This document shows, one piece after another, positions 25,035-32,880 of a DNA stretch of 64,000 bases; within the stretch, counting starts at the first letter, position 1, and each line of letters opens with the position of its first letter. Under the pieces are notes generated by a model that saw only the letters and a program-made list of their open reading frames with translations, searched no databases and was not told where the DNA came from. Source of the DNA: G020354945 sp964570585 (GTDB lineage Bacteria; Omnitrophota; Gorgyraeia; JABMRG01; JAFGKX01); the NCBI GenBank assembly GCA_964570585.1, contig CAZMYR010000006.1, positions 1 to 64,000 on the forward strand, written 5' to 3'. Position numbers and translations under genes: made by a program.

Positions 25035-25894
25035 TGCTCGGGAAGTGTACTCTGCTGTTCCAAAACACATTGATTTATCTTTTCTCTATCCTTTCCTTTT
25101 AGGTGGGTTAAATGCACTGCTATGTCAAATTTTTTATCAGGCAATGCTTCAATCCTGACTACCTGCCCGACCACTTTGGTCGGCAATTTCTCTTTCGGAA
25201 TTTGTATTTTTAAAATTAAAAATGTCCATAAAGGTATCGTATTCTCTGATACAAATAATATTCCAACTGCGCTTATATCTTTTGTCTCCGCTTCCTTATA
25301 TTCTTCCTGAAAGGCGTAATGAAAGGTCATCTTCGCTTTCAGGCGGACAAATCTCCTTCTTTCTATTACTTTTTTTCCTTTTATATCTATAAACTTTTGC
25401 GGAGCAAGGGGAGGTATAATCTCTACCCTTTCTTTCCTCTCCGCTTCCTTTAGTGAACCATAATATTTTATTATAGCATTATCGACATCGGACTTTGTGC
25501 CAATAAATGGTTGCACTTTACAACCTGTAGCTACCTCCAATTCCTCAATTGCGTCTAAATCCAAAGGGTCGACCATTACTATCGTTAAAAGGTCTCCAAC
25601 TTTATCTATAGGAATAAAATCGTATTGCCTGGCAAGTTCGGCAGGAACAAGCTCAATGGTTTTAGGTTCTATAGAGTAATTGCTTAAGGGTAGATAAGGA
25701 AAACCGTACTGGCTGGAAAGGCAACTGGCTATATCTGTCTCTGTGGCAAAACCTAACTTTAGCAGAGAGTGGCTTAAAAATTCCCCTTCTCTTTTTTGAA
25801 GCTGCAGGGCCTGCTCAAGTTGCCGTTTTGTAATAATCTTTCTTTCTAATAATAACGTTCCGAGTTTTTTTGTTATTTTTCGTTTATAGAGCAT
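25031..25894 (-). CDS. MshEN-PilZ fusion protein (two c-di-GMP-type receptor modules)
   Basis: 287 residues. Residues about 8-155 are an MshEN domain like the lone one at 6168-6623 (KKLGTLLLERKIITKRQLEQ, GFATETDIASCLSSQYGFPY); about 178-285 are a PilZ domain with RRRFVRL and DISAVG, the two PilZ c-di-GMP motifs. No ATPase or membrane segment. I infer a regulator that senses c-di-GMP through two unrelated folds. First gene of a four-gene operon with the nuclease lipoprotein, nth and zinc-ribbon protein. Confidence 0.85.
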   Translation of the reverse strand: MLYKRKITKKLGTLLLERKIITKRQLEQALQLQKREGEFLSHSLLKLGFATETDIASCLSSQYGFPYLPLSNYSIEPKTIELVPAELARQYDFIPIDKVGDLLTIVMVDPLDLDAIEELEVATGCKVQPFIGTKSDVDNAIIKYYGSLKEAERKERVEIIPPLAPQKFIDIKGKKVIERRRFVRLKAKMTFHYAFQEEYKEAETKDISAVGILFVSENTIPLWTFLILKIQIPKEKLPTKVVGQVVRIEALPDKKFDIAVHLTHLKGKDREKINQCVLEQQSTLPEQ

Positions 25895-25916
25895 GTTTCC
25901 TCACTGCATAACCGCC

Positions 25917-26375
25917 TCAAAGACCATTCGGCGATTTACTTGAGTCTAACCAGATAGTTACAGGGCCATCATTAACAAGTTGAACCTGCATTTTAGCAGC
26001 GAATTGCCCCTCTTTTACCGATATACCTTCGCTGCGTAAAAGGCCATTGAATTCCTTCCACATTTTTTCTGCTACGTCAGGGCTTGCTGCTTCATCAAAA
26101 CCGGGCCTGTTTCCTTTGAGGGTATCTGCATATAAAGTAAACTGGGGGACACTTAAGATTTCACCTTTTATTTGGTTTATATCTAAGTTCATCTTTTTAT
26201 TGTTGTCATTAAAGACTCTCATATTTTTTATCTTATTGGCAAGATATTTTATGTCTGCATTTGTATCCTGTTTCCCTATGCCCACTAAAAGCAATAATCC
26301 TCCTCCAATGCTGCCTACCTGTTTATTCCCAACCGAGACTTTTGCTTGTTTGACCCTTTGCATAACAACACGCAT
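25917..26375 (-). CDS. dtd: D-aminoacyl-tRNA deacylase
   Basis: Hydrolyses D-amino acids (and glycine) mischarged on tRNAs. 152 residues, standard. Catalytic-site motif SVPQFTLYAD (Thr nucleophile region) and the cross-subunit NDGPVTIWLDS motif are intact. Downstream of the small membrane gene and a micro-repeat array. Confidence 0.93.
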   Translation of the reverse strand: MRVVMQRVKQAKVSVGNKQVGSIGGGLLLLVGIGKQDTNADIKYLANKIKNMRVFNDNNKKMNLDINQIKGEILSVPQFTLYADTLKGNRPGFDEAASPDVAEKMWKEFNGLLRSEGISVKEGQFAAKMQVQLVNDGPVTIWLDSSKSPNGL

Positions 26376-26383
26376 GTCTATTA

Positions 26384-26430
26384 TCAGCTGTCAGTTATCA
26401 GTTGCTGAATACTGAATACTGAAAACTGCC
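26384..26430. repeat. Micro-repeat array (CAGTTATCAGTTGCTGAATACTGA type)
   Basis: Overlapping variants of CTGTCAGTTATCAG and GAATACTGAATACTGAAAAC fill the junction between dtd and the 35-residue membrane gene. Confidence 0.75.
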
Positions 26431-26538
26431 CTATTTTCTCTCCCAGAAATAAGTTACAACAAAAATTACAATAATGGAACCTATAACAATAAATGTAACT
26501 AAATTTTTATATCTCGAGAGTAAATCTATGACATTCAT
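26431..26538 (-). CDS. 35-residue single-pass membrane protein
   Basis: A short gene reading MNVIDLLSRYKNLVTFIVIG, then SIIVIFVVTYFWERK and stop. One membrane helix (about 12-30) ends with a basic cap (ERK). Its ATG overlaps the stop of the VanZ-like gene as ATGA, the same coupling used by unquestioned neighbours, which is the main support. Function unknown; perhaps a small partner of the VanZ-like protein. Confidence 0.6.
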   Translation of the reverse strand: MNVIDLLSRYKNLVTFIVIGSIIVIFVVTYFWERK

Positions 26539-27143
26539 CCCGAAGTTATAGGTTTCAACCTATATGCCGATATCAAAATTATGCCTGTTATTATCCCTGC
26601 GATATTAAGCAGAATATCCCCTAAATCATAATACCTCATCGGTAATAAATACTCTCTAATCCTCTCATCTACTATTCCTGATGAAATACATATAATTAAG
26701 GCTAAAAAAAAGCTATTCTTCGATTGATATTTAACTATGAAGGCGTTATATAAAAAGAGGCTTAAAATTGCGTATTCCGGAATATGTAAAGCCCTCGCAG
26801 GTATTCTCTCTATATTAATATTGATGTTGATAAGGCCATAGAGAGTTTTGAATCCAAACTTAAAACCTGTAATTACGGCAACATTTATAGCGCACCCGAT
26901 GGCTAAAATAATAGTTACAATGACATATGGGAACAATCTATTAAGTCTAAATTTCCTTATGAATGGCAAATACACAAGCAAAGCTCCAAATAAAGAAAGA
27001 ACTACCAATAGTTGCTTCACAAAAGAAAATCCAAATCGCCTATATAAAAATTTAATAAAATCAGGAGTAAAAGGTAAAAATAAATATATCAATATCAGCC
27101 AGAATATGGCTATTACTAATCTAAGCTTGTAATCCTTGCTCAC
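26535..27143 (-). CDS. VanZ-like family membrane protein
   Basis: 202 residues with about five membrane segments. The C-terminal half has the VanZ pattern: HIPEYAILSLFLYNAF, then ISSGIVDERIREYLLPMRYY, then DLGDILLNIAGIITG. VanZ-like proteins are envelope proteins of poorly known function, associated with teicoplanin tolerance in some hosts. Followed by a coupled 35-residue membrane gene. Confidence 0.8.
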   Translation of the reverse strand: MSKDYKLRLVIAIFWLILIYLFLPFTPDFIKFLYRRFGFSFVKQLLVVLSLFGALLVYLPFIRKFRLNRLFPYVIVTIILAIGCAINVAVITGFKFGFKTLYGLINININIERIPARALHIPEYAILSLFLYNAFIVKYQSKNSFFLALIICISSGIVDERIREYLLPMRYYDLGDILLNIAGIITGIILISAYRLKPITSG

Positions 27144-27146
27144 AAT

Positions 27147-27211
27147 ATAGATAGTTCGTAGTTATGAGTTCGTAGTTCATAGACTACGAACAATGAACTA
27201 CGAACTATGAA
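27147..27211. repeat. Self-complementary micro-repeat array (TAGTTCGTAGTTCATAG type)
   Basis: GATAGTTCGTAGTTATGAGT and its complement ATGAACTACGAACTATGAAC fold into a hairpin between the STAS-PilZ stop and the VanZ gene. The same word family occurs at 18967-19002. Confidence 0.8.
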
Positions 27212-27212
27212 C

Positions 27213-27935
27213 TTACTTAGCGATATGCTTTTCAATAAAATCTATAACTTCCTCCTGGGTCTTTTGGTCAATTTCTAAGAACTGAATACCCATGCCAGGA
27301 TAAAATTCAGGTTGTAGCTGTTTGTCGGCCATCCATATAACCATGGCTTTAATAGAAATGGATTTTTTAGTTTCCGGGATAACAATATCTAAATCGATCT
27401 TTGTGCCGGCCAGCAGCATATTTATACCGCGTAAAAAAAGGCCTGAGCCGCTTATATTCCCTGCCAGCCCTGAGTATAAGGGGTTTTGTTCAGGCCCCCC
27501 CTCGGCTTTTTTATAATAGACATTGATATCCATGCCTAATCTTTTAAATCTTCTCCTTAGGGGGCGCTCAATCCCTGCCTCTTCCCGGAAGGTTTTCTTT
27601 TTGGGCTTGAAACTTCCTATAGCTTTATCTACATTCTTGTAAATATTAAAAACATTGTCTAATCTTACAATGCGCAGCAGTTCCATTATGTGCAATGGGA
27701 TGTGAGATAGTTTGACGATAGCTTTATTATTTAGTGCGTTTTTATAAGCTATGGCCAGCACTGATAACCCGTTATAATCTATAAAATCGACTTCGTTTAA
27801 ATCGACAACTATTCTTTTAGTCCCTCTTTTTAAAAGCTTACCGACAGTTTCTATCAGAGCAGAGGAGTTGATATCGATTGCTCCTACAATGTTTAAAATT
27901 GCTATATTTTCTTTATACCTTATATTTATCTTCAT
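27213..27935 (-). CDS. STAS-PilZ fusion protein
   Basis: 240 residues from the ATG at 27935; the longer frame runs into palindrome D. An N-terminal STAS domain (about 1-105, ENIAILNIVGAID, RIVVDLNEVDFIDYNGLSVL) lacks the phosphorylatable Ser of SpoIIAA-like proteins at the usual D-S-x-G site (it reads DYNGL). A PilZ domain (about 125-235) has RRRFKRL and NISGSGLFL. This suggests a c-di-GMP-linked output in a partner-switching or membrane complex. GGTG from the repeat arm lies about seven bases upstream of the ATG. Confidence 0.82.
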   Translation of the reverse strand: MKINIRYKENIAILNIVGAIDINSSALIETVGKLLKRGTKRIVVDLNEVDFIDYNGLSVLAIAYKNALNNKAIVKLSHIPLHIMELLRIVRLDNVFNIYKNVDKAIGSFKPKKKTFREEAGIERPLRRRFKRLGMDINVYYKKAEGGPEQNPLYSGLAGNISGSGLFLRGINMLLAGTKIDLDIVIPETKKSISIKAMVIWMADKQLQPEFYPGMGIQFLEIDQKTQEEVIDFIEKHIAK

Positions 27936-27941
27936 TAGGAT

Positions 27942-28011
27942 GCACCGTTTGGGAAAGCAAAGGGGCAAGTGTCCCCAGGGACGTTTGCTACTTTGCTTTC
28001 CCAAACGGTGC
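27942..28011. repeat. Palindromic repeat, family D (copy 1)
   Basis: Outer arms GCACCGTTTGGGAAAGCAA and TTGCTTTCCCAAACGGTGC, inner AAGTGTCCCCAGGGAC. It is directly upstream of the STAS-PilZ gene, and its terminal CGGTGC word falls in ribosome-site position. Confidence 0.85.
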
Positions 28012-28067
28012 TATTCTGCTATTCTATACCAAATATCAAGTAATATCAATAATTTTCACCCGGAAAA

Positions 28068-28667
28068 TTACTTATTACCTGACCGTATAATTTTTAGCGG
28101 ATCGAGGTATTTATTTTTATATCTTATTTCAAAATGCAAATGCGGTTGCATGCCTCTATGATTAGCATTTCCTGTCTTTCCAAGTTCGCCAATCTTATCG
28201 CCCTGCCACACCCATTGGTTGTCCTTTACTGTTATTTTACTTAAATGGCTGTATATTGTACAATAATTCCCCCGATGTCCAATCCTGACATATTTGCCCA
28301 TGCCGTTACTTACCCAACCTGTTTTGGCAGTTCCGCTTTTTGAAGCCAGCACAGGTTCTCCTATATCCGCTCTTATATCCAAACCTTTATGTCTTCTCGT
28401 TCCTCCGCCCCGCCTTGCTCCGAAATGCCCATCTCCAAAAATATCAGACCTTATCGGTATCTTTCCTTCTAAGGCAATGGGTGATAAAAAGGCGGGCTCT
28501 TTAAAATTTAAAAAGGCGGTAAATAAAAGTGGGGATACAGGATAAATAAAAAAAAGAATTAATAAACAATAAACCGCTGCACCAATTAAGGTTTTTTTGC
28601 GTTTATTGTGATCGGTGGTGGGTTGAAAGCGAAATTTCCTCAAAGAGGAAGGGGAAGATTTAAGCAT
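28068..28667 (-). CDS. M23 family peptidoglycan endopeptidase
   Basis: 199 residues. Membrane anchor about 27-52, then a LytM/M23 domain with the zinc ligands H93 and D97 (RRHKGLDIRAD), the active-site H141 (YSHLS) and H176/H178 (PHLHFEI). It should cut peptide cross-links in the periplasm. It has no LysM or coiled-coil regulatory domain. Located between PilZ and STAS-PilZ genes on the same strand. Confidence 0.9.
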   Translation of the reverse strand: MLKSSPSSLRKFRFQPTTDHNKRKKTLIGAAVYCLLILFFIYPVSPLLFTAFLNFKEPAFLSPIALEGKIPIRSDIFGDGHFGARRGGGTRRHKGLDIRADIGEPVLASKSGTAKTGWVSNGMGKYVRIGHRGNYCTIYSHLSKITVKDNQWVWQGDKIGELGKTGNANHRGMQPHLHFEIRYKNKYLDPLKIIRSGNK

Positions 28668-28679
28668 GAGCGGTTGGCA

Positions 28680-29036
28680 TCAAGATAGTTTATATATAGT
28701 GTCGCACAAAAATTTTAGAAATGTATTTTTGTTGTCTTCCTCAATTTTCCTAAATTCTATTCCAACATTAAACAGCTCTTGCCCCTCTATCTTATCAGAT
28801 CTGATTACCCTGGCGTCTATATGAACCGGGTTTGGAGTCTCCGGCGGAGTTAGGGTTAATTCTACTGATGTATCAGGAGAAACCTTTCTTGCAATTTCTA
28901 GCATCATCCCTGTTGCGCTTATATTTTTTGACTGAGTCTGAATCTCCTCTATTGTATCGTCGCTTTTAATCCTAATGGCTACAGGTATGGGTGTTTCTGT
29001 TCTAATATATCGTCTACGTTCTCTTGCATCAACCAT
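28680..29036 (-). CDS. Single-domain PilZ protein
   Basis: 118 residues comprising one PilZ domain with ERRRYIRTETPIPV and NISATGMML, both c-di-GMP contact motifs intact. AGGTGAGGT lies upstream of the ATG. A stand-alone receptor likely acting on a pilus, motility or polysaccharide target. Palindrome D copy 2 lies just upstream. Confidence 0.88.
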   Translation of the reverse strand: MVDARERRRYIRTETPIPVAIRIKSDDTIEEIQTQSKNISATGMMLEIARKVSPDTSVELTLTPPETPNPVHIDARVIRSDKIEGQELFNVGIEFRKIEEDNKNTFLKFLCDTIYKLS

Positions 29037-29060
29037 AAACTTACCTCACCTTAGGCATAT

Positions 29061-29135
29061 GCACCGTTTGAGAAAGCAAGGTAGCAAATGTCCACTTTAC
29101 GTGGACACTTGTCCTTCTGCTTTCCCAAGCGGTGC
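29061..29135. repeat. Palindromic repeat, family D (copy 2)
   Basis: Arms GCACCGTTTGAGAAAGCAAG and CTTTCCCAAGCGGTGC with inner AATGTCCAC and GTGGACACTT. It is more diverged from copy 1 inside than at the tips. Lies between the PilZ gene and the TIGR04073 gene. Confidence 0.8.
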
Positions 29136-29217
29136 TATTCTTTCTGAATATCTTTAAAAAAGGCGAGATAGTTTATCCTTTTATAAATAAACCTTACCCG
29201 CCTTTTTAAAAATGACC

Positions 29218-29577
29218 TTATTTTTCCTCAAACACAAACTCTGGTTCGAGTAGTGGTTTATAATCCTCAGGAAGTGGAAATAGAAATGTTGCTACATCAT
29301 AAGCGCCTGCCCCGGTTCTGACAACTGTCATTCCAACCCCTTTAAGCGTGCCGTATGTTATGCCCATTAATGGATTGTTTGTCTCAACGCTAGTATCATA
29401 GATATTTTTAGGTAATTCAATCCATCCTGTTGCAACATTCACTAAGCCTCTACCTAATTTTTTACCCATTTTTTCAACAACAGTACCCTCCTCGGCAACG
29501 GCTGGCAGGGCCACTGCTATAAAGCATAATATTAATGCACCGGAGATTGCAATCTTTGTTCTTCTGTTAATTCGCAT
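29218..29577 (-). CDS. TIGR04073-type exosortase-associated exported protein (copy 1)
   Basis: 119 residues from the ATG at 29577; GGGGGTG precedes it, while a GTG four codons earlier is a less likely start. A signal peptide about 1-28 ends ALPAVAEE. The mature part KLGRGLVNVATGWIELPKNI and GITYGTLKGVGMTVVRTGAG, then YDVATFLFPLPEDYKPLL, matches the TIGR04073 family linked with exosortase systems. A paralogue is at 53902-54234. A clear promoter lies upstream. Confidence 0.82.
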   Translation of the reverse strand: MRINRRTKIAISGALILCFIAVALPAVAEEGTVVEKMGKKLGRGLVNVATGWIELPKNIYDTSVETNNPLMGITYGTLKGVGMTVVRTGAGAYDVATFLFPLPEDYKPLLEPEFVFEEK

Positions 29578-29622
29578 ATTCTTATTCACCCCCTTTCAAT
29601 TAAGAATTCTCCATTCAAAATA

Positions 29623-29651
29623 AGTTTATCAAGTAATGATATGTTTGTCAA
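29623..29651 (-). promoter_or_regulatory. Promoter of the TIGR04073 copy 1 gene
   Basis: Minus strand TTGACA (29651-29646), 17-base spacer, TAAACT (29628-29623). Predicted leader about 40 bases with a GGGGGTG ribosome site. Confidence 0.65.
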
Positions 29652-29694
29652 GAGTTTTTTGCGCCTATTAATATTTTTTTCGATTATCCGTCGA

Positions 29695-30093
29695 TTATCC
29701 GTTTATTAAATTGAGCGCCTTCTGGTTATCATTTGTTGACATTACCCCTATTACATTGCTGCCATCGCCGGTTGTGCCGTAAATATACAATATATCAATT
29801 CCGGCATCGCCCAATTTCTTTGCTACCAGGGATAAAGTTCCTGGGGCATTCTCAAATTCCACTTCTAACACATCGTCCTGCGAAACTTCGTGTTCCATGC
29901 CTTCCAAAATCTGAGCAGCTTCCGTGGGGTTGCTAACCACAATCATAAATCGGGCCTGTTCACCTAACGCAGAGGCGCACAAATGAGAAATGTTTAAGCC
30001 CGCATCTTTTAGGGATATGGATACCCTACCCAGTGTGCCTACTTCATTCGGGGTTGTCACCATCAGCTGCTTTATTATCTTTGCTTTTGCCAT
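29695..30093 (-). CDS. Tandem ACT domain protein
   Basis: 132 residues from ATG 30093, which has a near-perfect AAGGAGGTG ribosome site. Two ACT repeats (about 5-70 and 73-130): KQLMVTTPNEVGTLGRVSIS and VEFENAPGTLSLVAKKLGDA with the conserved glycine before the ligand site. ACT domains bind amino acids; this free-standing form is likely an allosteric or sensor protein. It is the last gene read towards a promoter-separated neighbour, so probably its own unit. Confidence 0.85.
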   Translation of the reverse strand: MAKAKIIKQLMVTTPNEVGTLGRVSISLKDAGLNISHLCASALGEQARFMIVVSNPTEAAQILEGMEHEVSQDDVLEVEFENAPGTLSLVAKKLGDAGIDILYIYGTTGDGSNVIGVMSTNDNQKALNLING

Positions 30094-30119
30094 GTTTACC
30101 ACCTCCTTACCACATCGTT

Positions 30120-30197
30120 TCTTCTCTCGTTGTTCGTATCTCGTGAATCGTCAAACGGGATACGCGATACTAGATACGAGATACTAGATACGAAGTC
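30120..30197. repeat. Self-complementary micro-repeat array (GATACGAGATACTAGATACGA type)
   Basis: TTCGTATCTCGTGAATCGT pairs with variants of GATACGCGATACTAGATACG. Located between the ACT gene and the outer-membrane-protein gene on the same strand. Confidence 0.8.
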
Positions 30198-30208
30198 TTT
30201 TGTTCTCT

Positions 30209-30916
30209 TTAAAACCGCCAGCTCAAACCTGCATTTATTGCTTCTTCGTCAAAGAAGCGACCTTCGATATTCGCAGTTAAATTTTCGTCGAATGTAAAAT
30301 CTGCGCCAACAGCCAAACCTGCATGGTTAACAGAACCTGCTCTTTTCCTATCCTTTCTTTCGCTAGTTATGCGGCTTAAGGTAACTTTAGAATATTTAAT
30401 CGCCATATAGGGATATAAGAGATTAAATCTTTTAGCGCATATTAACGAACTTTGCCAATCATCCATGAAAATTTCATTTTTTATTCCGTTGACAGTTCTG
30501 GGGTCAGGGTGAACACTAATATGCTGAAAAGCATAAAGCATGTCTATAGCATATTTATCCGGCTCTGTCAACCTCGCTCTAAAACCATAACCACCGGCAA
30601 AGGCGGTATTATAATTGATTGCATCTGCATCCTTTGGCTCAAATTTCAGATTTCCGCAGCCTAATCTAAAGTCCAGAGAAAACCAGTCAAACAGCCCATA
30701 GGAAATTGTAGTAAAATACTGCTGGCTTTCCACATCTCCTTTAGGGCGCTTCATTTGTTTTTCAAAAAGCAAATTGGTTTCTGCGCCAATTTTCCATTTA
30801 CCCTTCCTGGGTAAAATCGGGCCGTCGGTCGGCATTGCATATGTAATTGCAGGTAGTAATAAAAATAAACAAGATAGCTGTAAGCTGTAAGCTATAAGCT
30901 GTAAGCTATTTTTCAT
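30209..30916 (-). CDS. Predicted outer-membrane beta-barrel protein
   Basis: 235 residues. A signal peptide (about 1-27, ending PAITYAM) is followed by alternating amphipathic strands and a C-terminal aromatic residue (INAGLSWRF), the usual mark of BAM-dependent barrels. No named family recognised. The signal peptide MKNSLQLIAYSLQLSCLF is read from a micro-repeat array (AGCTTACAGCTTATAGCT words), so its export signal appears repeat-derived. Overlaps the nnrE stop by 11 bases. Confidence 0.7.
   Translation of the reverse strand: MKNSLQLIAYSLQLSCLFLLLPAITYAMPTDGPILPRKGKWKIGAETNLLFEKQMKRPKGDVESQQYFTTISYGLFDWFSLDFRLGCGNLKFEPKDADAINYNTAFAGGYGFRARLTEPDKYAIDMLYAFQHISVHPDPRTVNGIKNEIFMDDWQSSLICAKRFNLLYPYMAIKYSKVTLSRITSERKDRKRAGSVNHAGLAVGADFTFDENLTANIEGRFFDEEAINAGLSWRF
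30869..30908. repeat. Micro-repeat array (AGCTGTAAGCTATA type) inside the barrel-protein gene
   Basis: Four variants of AGCTGTAAGCTATA in a row. Unlike most arrays in the window it lies in coding sequence, spanning codons about 3-16 of the signal peptide. Confidence 0.8.
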
Positions 30917-31568
30917 ATCTTAGATTTGGCAGGCCAATATCCGCAACGACTATTTTGCCGCAAATCTCTGGCCCTTTGTTTTTGTATAATCCCTTCTTGG
31001 GTAAAGCGAAGGTAACTGTCTCATCTGCTATTATGCAACTACCGTGAATCTGGCCGGTTGTAGCATCTAAGCCCGAAGGGATATCTACAGATATTACAGG
31101 CACATTAAGCTGATTAATAAAATTTATTACAGCCGATGAAAGAATATCAGGGGCGCCTTTAAAGCCTGTTCCAAATATAGCGTCAACAACAAGGTTTGCT
31201 TTGAAATTTCTTTTGATTGCATCAACACTTTTTATGTCACAAATCTCAGTTATTTTTTGGTTCATCTTGATAAGGATATTCATATTTATTGCCGGATCCA
31301 CTTTAAGTTTATTTTTCAGCCCTAATAAATAGATAAGGGCCTTGTAATTATTATTTATCAGATGCCTTGCGCATACTAAACTATCTCCGCCATTATTGCC
31401 TTTTCCGCAAAATATAGCTACAGTATTGGCTCTATCTTTAAGGTAGGAAGTGATTGAGTGAGCAACAGCCCTTCCTGCATTTTCCATAAGTACTATAGAT
31501 GGTATGCCGTATCTTTTAATCGCCTCAGCATCTATCTGTTTCATCTTGGCGGCAGTTACAGCTTTCAT
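30906..31568 (-). CDS. nnrE: NAD(P)H-hydrate epimerase (YjeF N-terminal domain)
   Basis: Repairs damaged NAD(P)HX by epimerisation. 220 residues, the epimerase domain alone; the dehydratase half (NnrD) usually fused in bacteria is missing here. Motifs ENAGRAVAHSI, FCGKGNNGGDSLVCARHL and VDIPSGLDATTGQIHG are intact. Located eight bases after pgi. Confidence 0.92.
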   Translation of the reverse strand: MKAVTAAKMKQIDAEAIKRYGIPSIVLMENAGRAVAHSITSYLKDRANTVAIFCGKGNNGGDSLVCARHLINNNYKALIYLLGLKNKLKVDPAINMNILIKMNQKITEICDIKSVDAIKRNFKANLVVDAIFGTGFKGAPDILSSAVINFINQLNVPVISVDIPSGLDATTGQIHGSCIIADETVTFALPKKGLYKNKGPEICGKIVVADIGLPNLRYEK

Positions 31569-31575
31569 GTCGTTG

Positions 31576-32877
31576 TTATCGAGGCCTTTTTAGCAGTTTA
31601 TACATATTATTCTTATATGCCTCCACGCCCGGTTGATTGAAGGGATTTATGCCTAATAAATACCCTGAGGCTGCTACTGCTATTTCAAAGAAATAATATA
31701 TTCCTCCGAGATAATAAGGCGACCTTTCGGGTAGGTGTATGGTCATATTTGGCACGGCGCCTGAGGTATGGGCCTGGGCTGTTCCTTGATAGGCCTTTTT
31801 ATCTATATAATCAAGTTCCTTGCCGGAAATATAATTTAGCTCATCAAAATTTTCTTTGAAATACGGTATCTTTATCTTATTAAAGGGCTTATCAATAATT
31901 AAAAAAGTCTCGAAGATATTCCTTTTGCCTCCTTGAATTAATTGGCCGAGTGAATGCAAATCAGTAGTAAAGTCGGCTATAGCAGGAAATATCGCCTTGT
32001 TATCCTTGCCTTCGCTTTCAGCAAATAATTGTTTCCACCACTCAAGCAAATAATGTAATGACGGATGAAAGCCGGCTAATATCTCGATGAATTTAGCAGA
32101 CCTATATAAAAGATTGCGAATGCCTGCGTATCGATAAGCAATGTTTTCTTCTATTTTACAGCTAAATATGTATTTTTCCATACAGGCTGCGCCTTTTAAT
32201 AATCCTTCGATATCTATGCCGGCGCAGGCCATAGGCAAAAGGCCGACAGGGGTAAGAACAGAAAATCTTCCGCCTACATCATCGGGTATAACAAATGTTC
32301 TGATCCCTTTTTTAGAAGCCAGTTTTTTAAGGCGGCCTTTTTTTCCGTCGGTAGTGAAAATTATCCGTTTTGTAATCTCCCTTTTATTGTAACGTCTTTT
32401 CATAAAATCATATATAATTCTAAAAGCTAAAGCCGGTTCTGTGGTAGAGCCTGATTTTGATATAACGTTCACATATAACTCCTTGCCGGTGTTTATAATA
32501 TCTAATAAATCCTTCATATAATCCGAACTCAAATTAGTGCCGCAGAAATATATCTTAAGTTTTTTCTCGTTTCTTTGAAAGAGCGGAGATAAAAACTCAA
32601 TACCTGCCCTGGCTCCGAGATAAGAGCCCCCTATGCCTATACATAATAATATATCAGAATTTTTTTGTATTTCTTGCGCAGTATTTTTTATTTCAGATAT
32701 GAGCGTTTTAGTTGTATTGGAAGGAAGGCGTAGCCAGCCTAAAAAATCTCCCCCTTCACCTGTGCCTTTTTTGAGCTTTTTATCAATAGCAATTATCTCC
32801 GCCAAAATTGAATCAATCTGGCTCTGGTTGATAAATGGCTTTATATTATTCGTATCTAATGTTATTTTATTTTCCAT
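31576..32877 (-). CDS. pgi: Glucose-6-phosphate isomerase
   Basis: Interconverts glucose 6-phosphate and fructose 6-phosphate. 433 residues, the short bacterial form. Signatures CIGIGGSYLGARAGIEFL, SKSGSTTEPALAFR, DDVGGRFSVLTPVGLLPMAC and INPFNQPGVEAYKNNMYKLL. All catalytic regions are present. Operon with nnrE downstream and the AsmA-like gene upstream. Confidence 0.95.
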   Translation of the reverse strand: MENKITLDTNNIKPFINQSQIDSILAEIIAIDKKLKKGTGEGGDFLGWLRLPSNTTKTLISEIKNTAQEIQKNSDILLCIGIGGSYLGARAGIEFLSPLFQRNEKKLKIYFCGTNLSSDYMKDLLDIINTGKELYVNVISKSGSTTEPALAFRIIYDFMKRRYNKREITKRIIFTTDGKKGRLKKLASKKGIRTFVIPDDVGGRFSVLTPVGLLPMACAGIDIEGLLKGAACMEKYIFSCKIEENIAYRYAGIRNLLYRSAKFIEILAGFHPSLHYLLEWWKQLFAESEGKDNKAIFPAIADFTTDLHSLGQLIQGGKRNIFETFLIIDKPFNKIKIPYFKENFDELNYISGKELDYIDKKAYQGTAQAHTSGAVPNMTIHLPERSPYYLGGIYYFFEIAVAASGYLLGINPFNQPGVEAYKNNMYKLLKRPR

Positions 32878-32880
32878 ATT

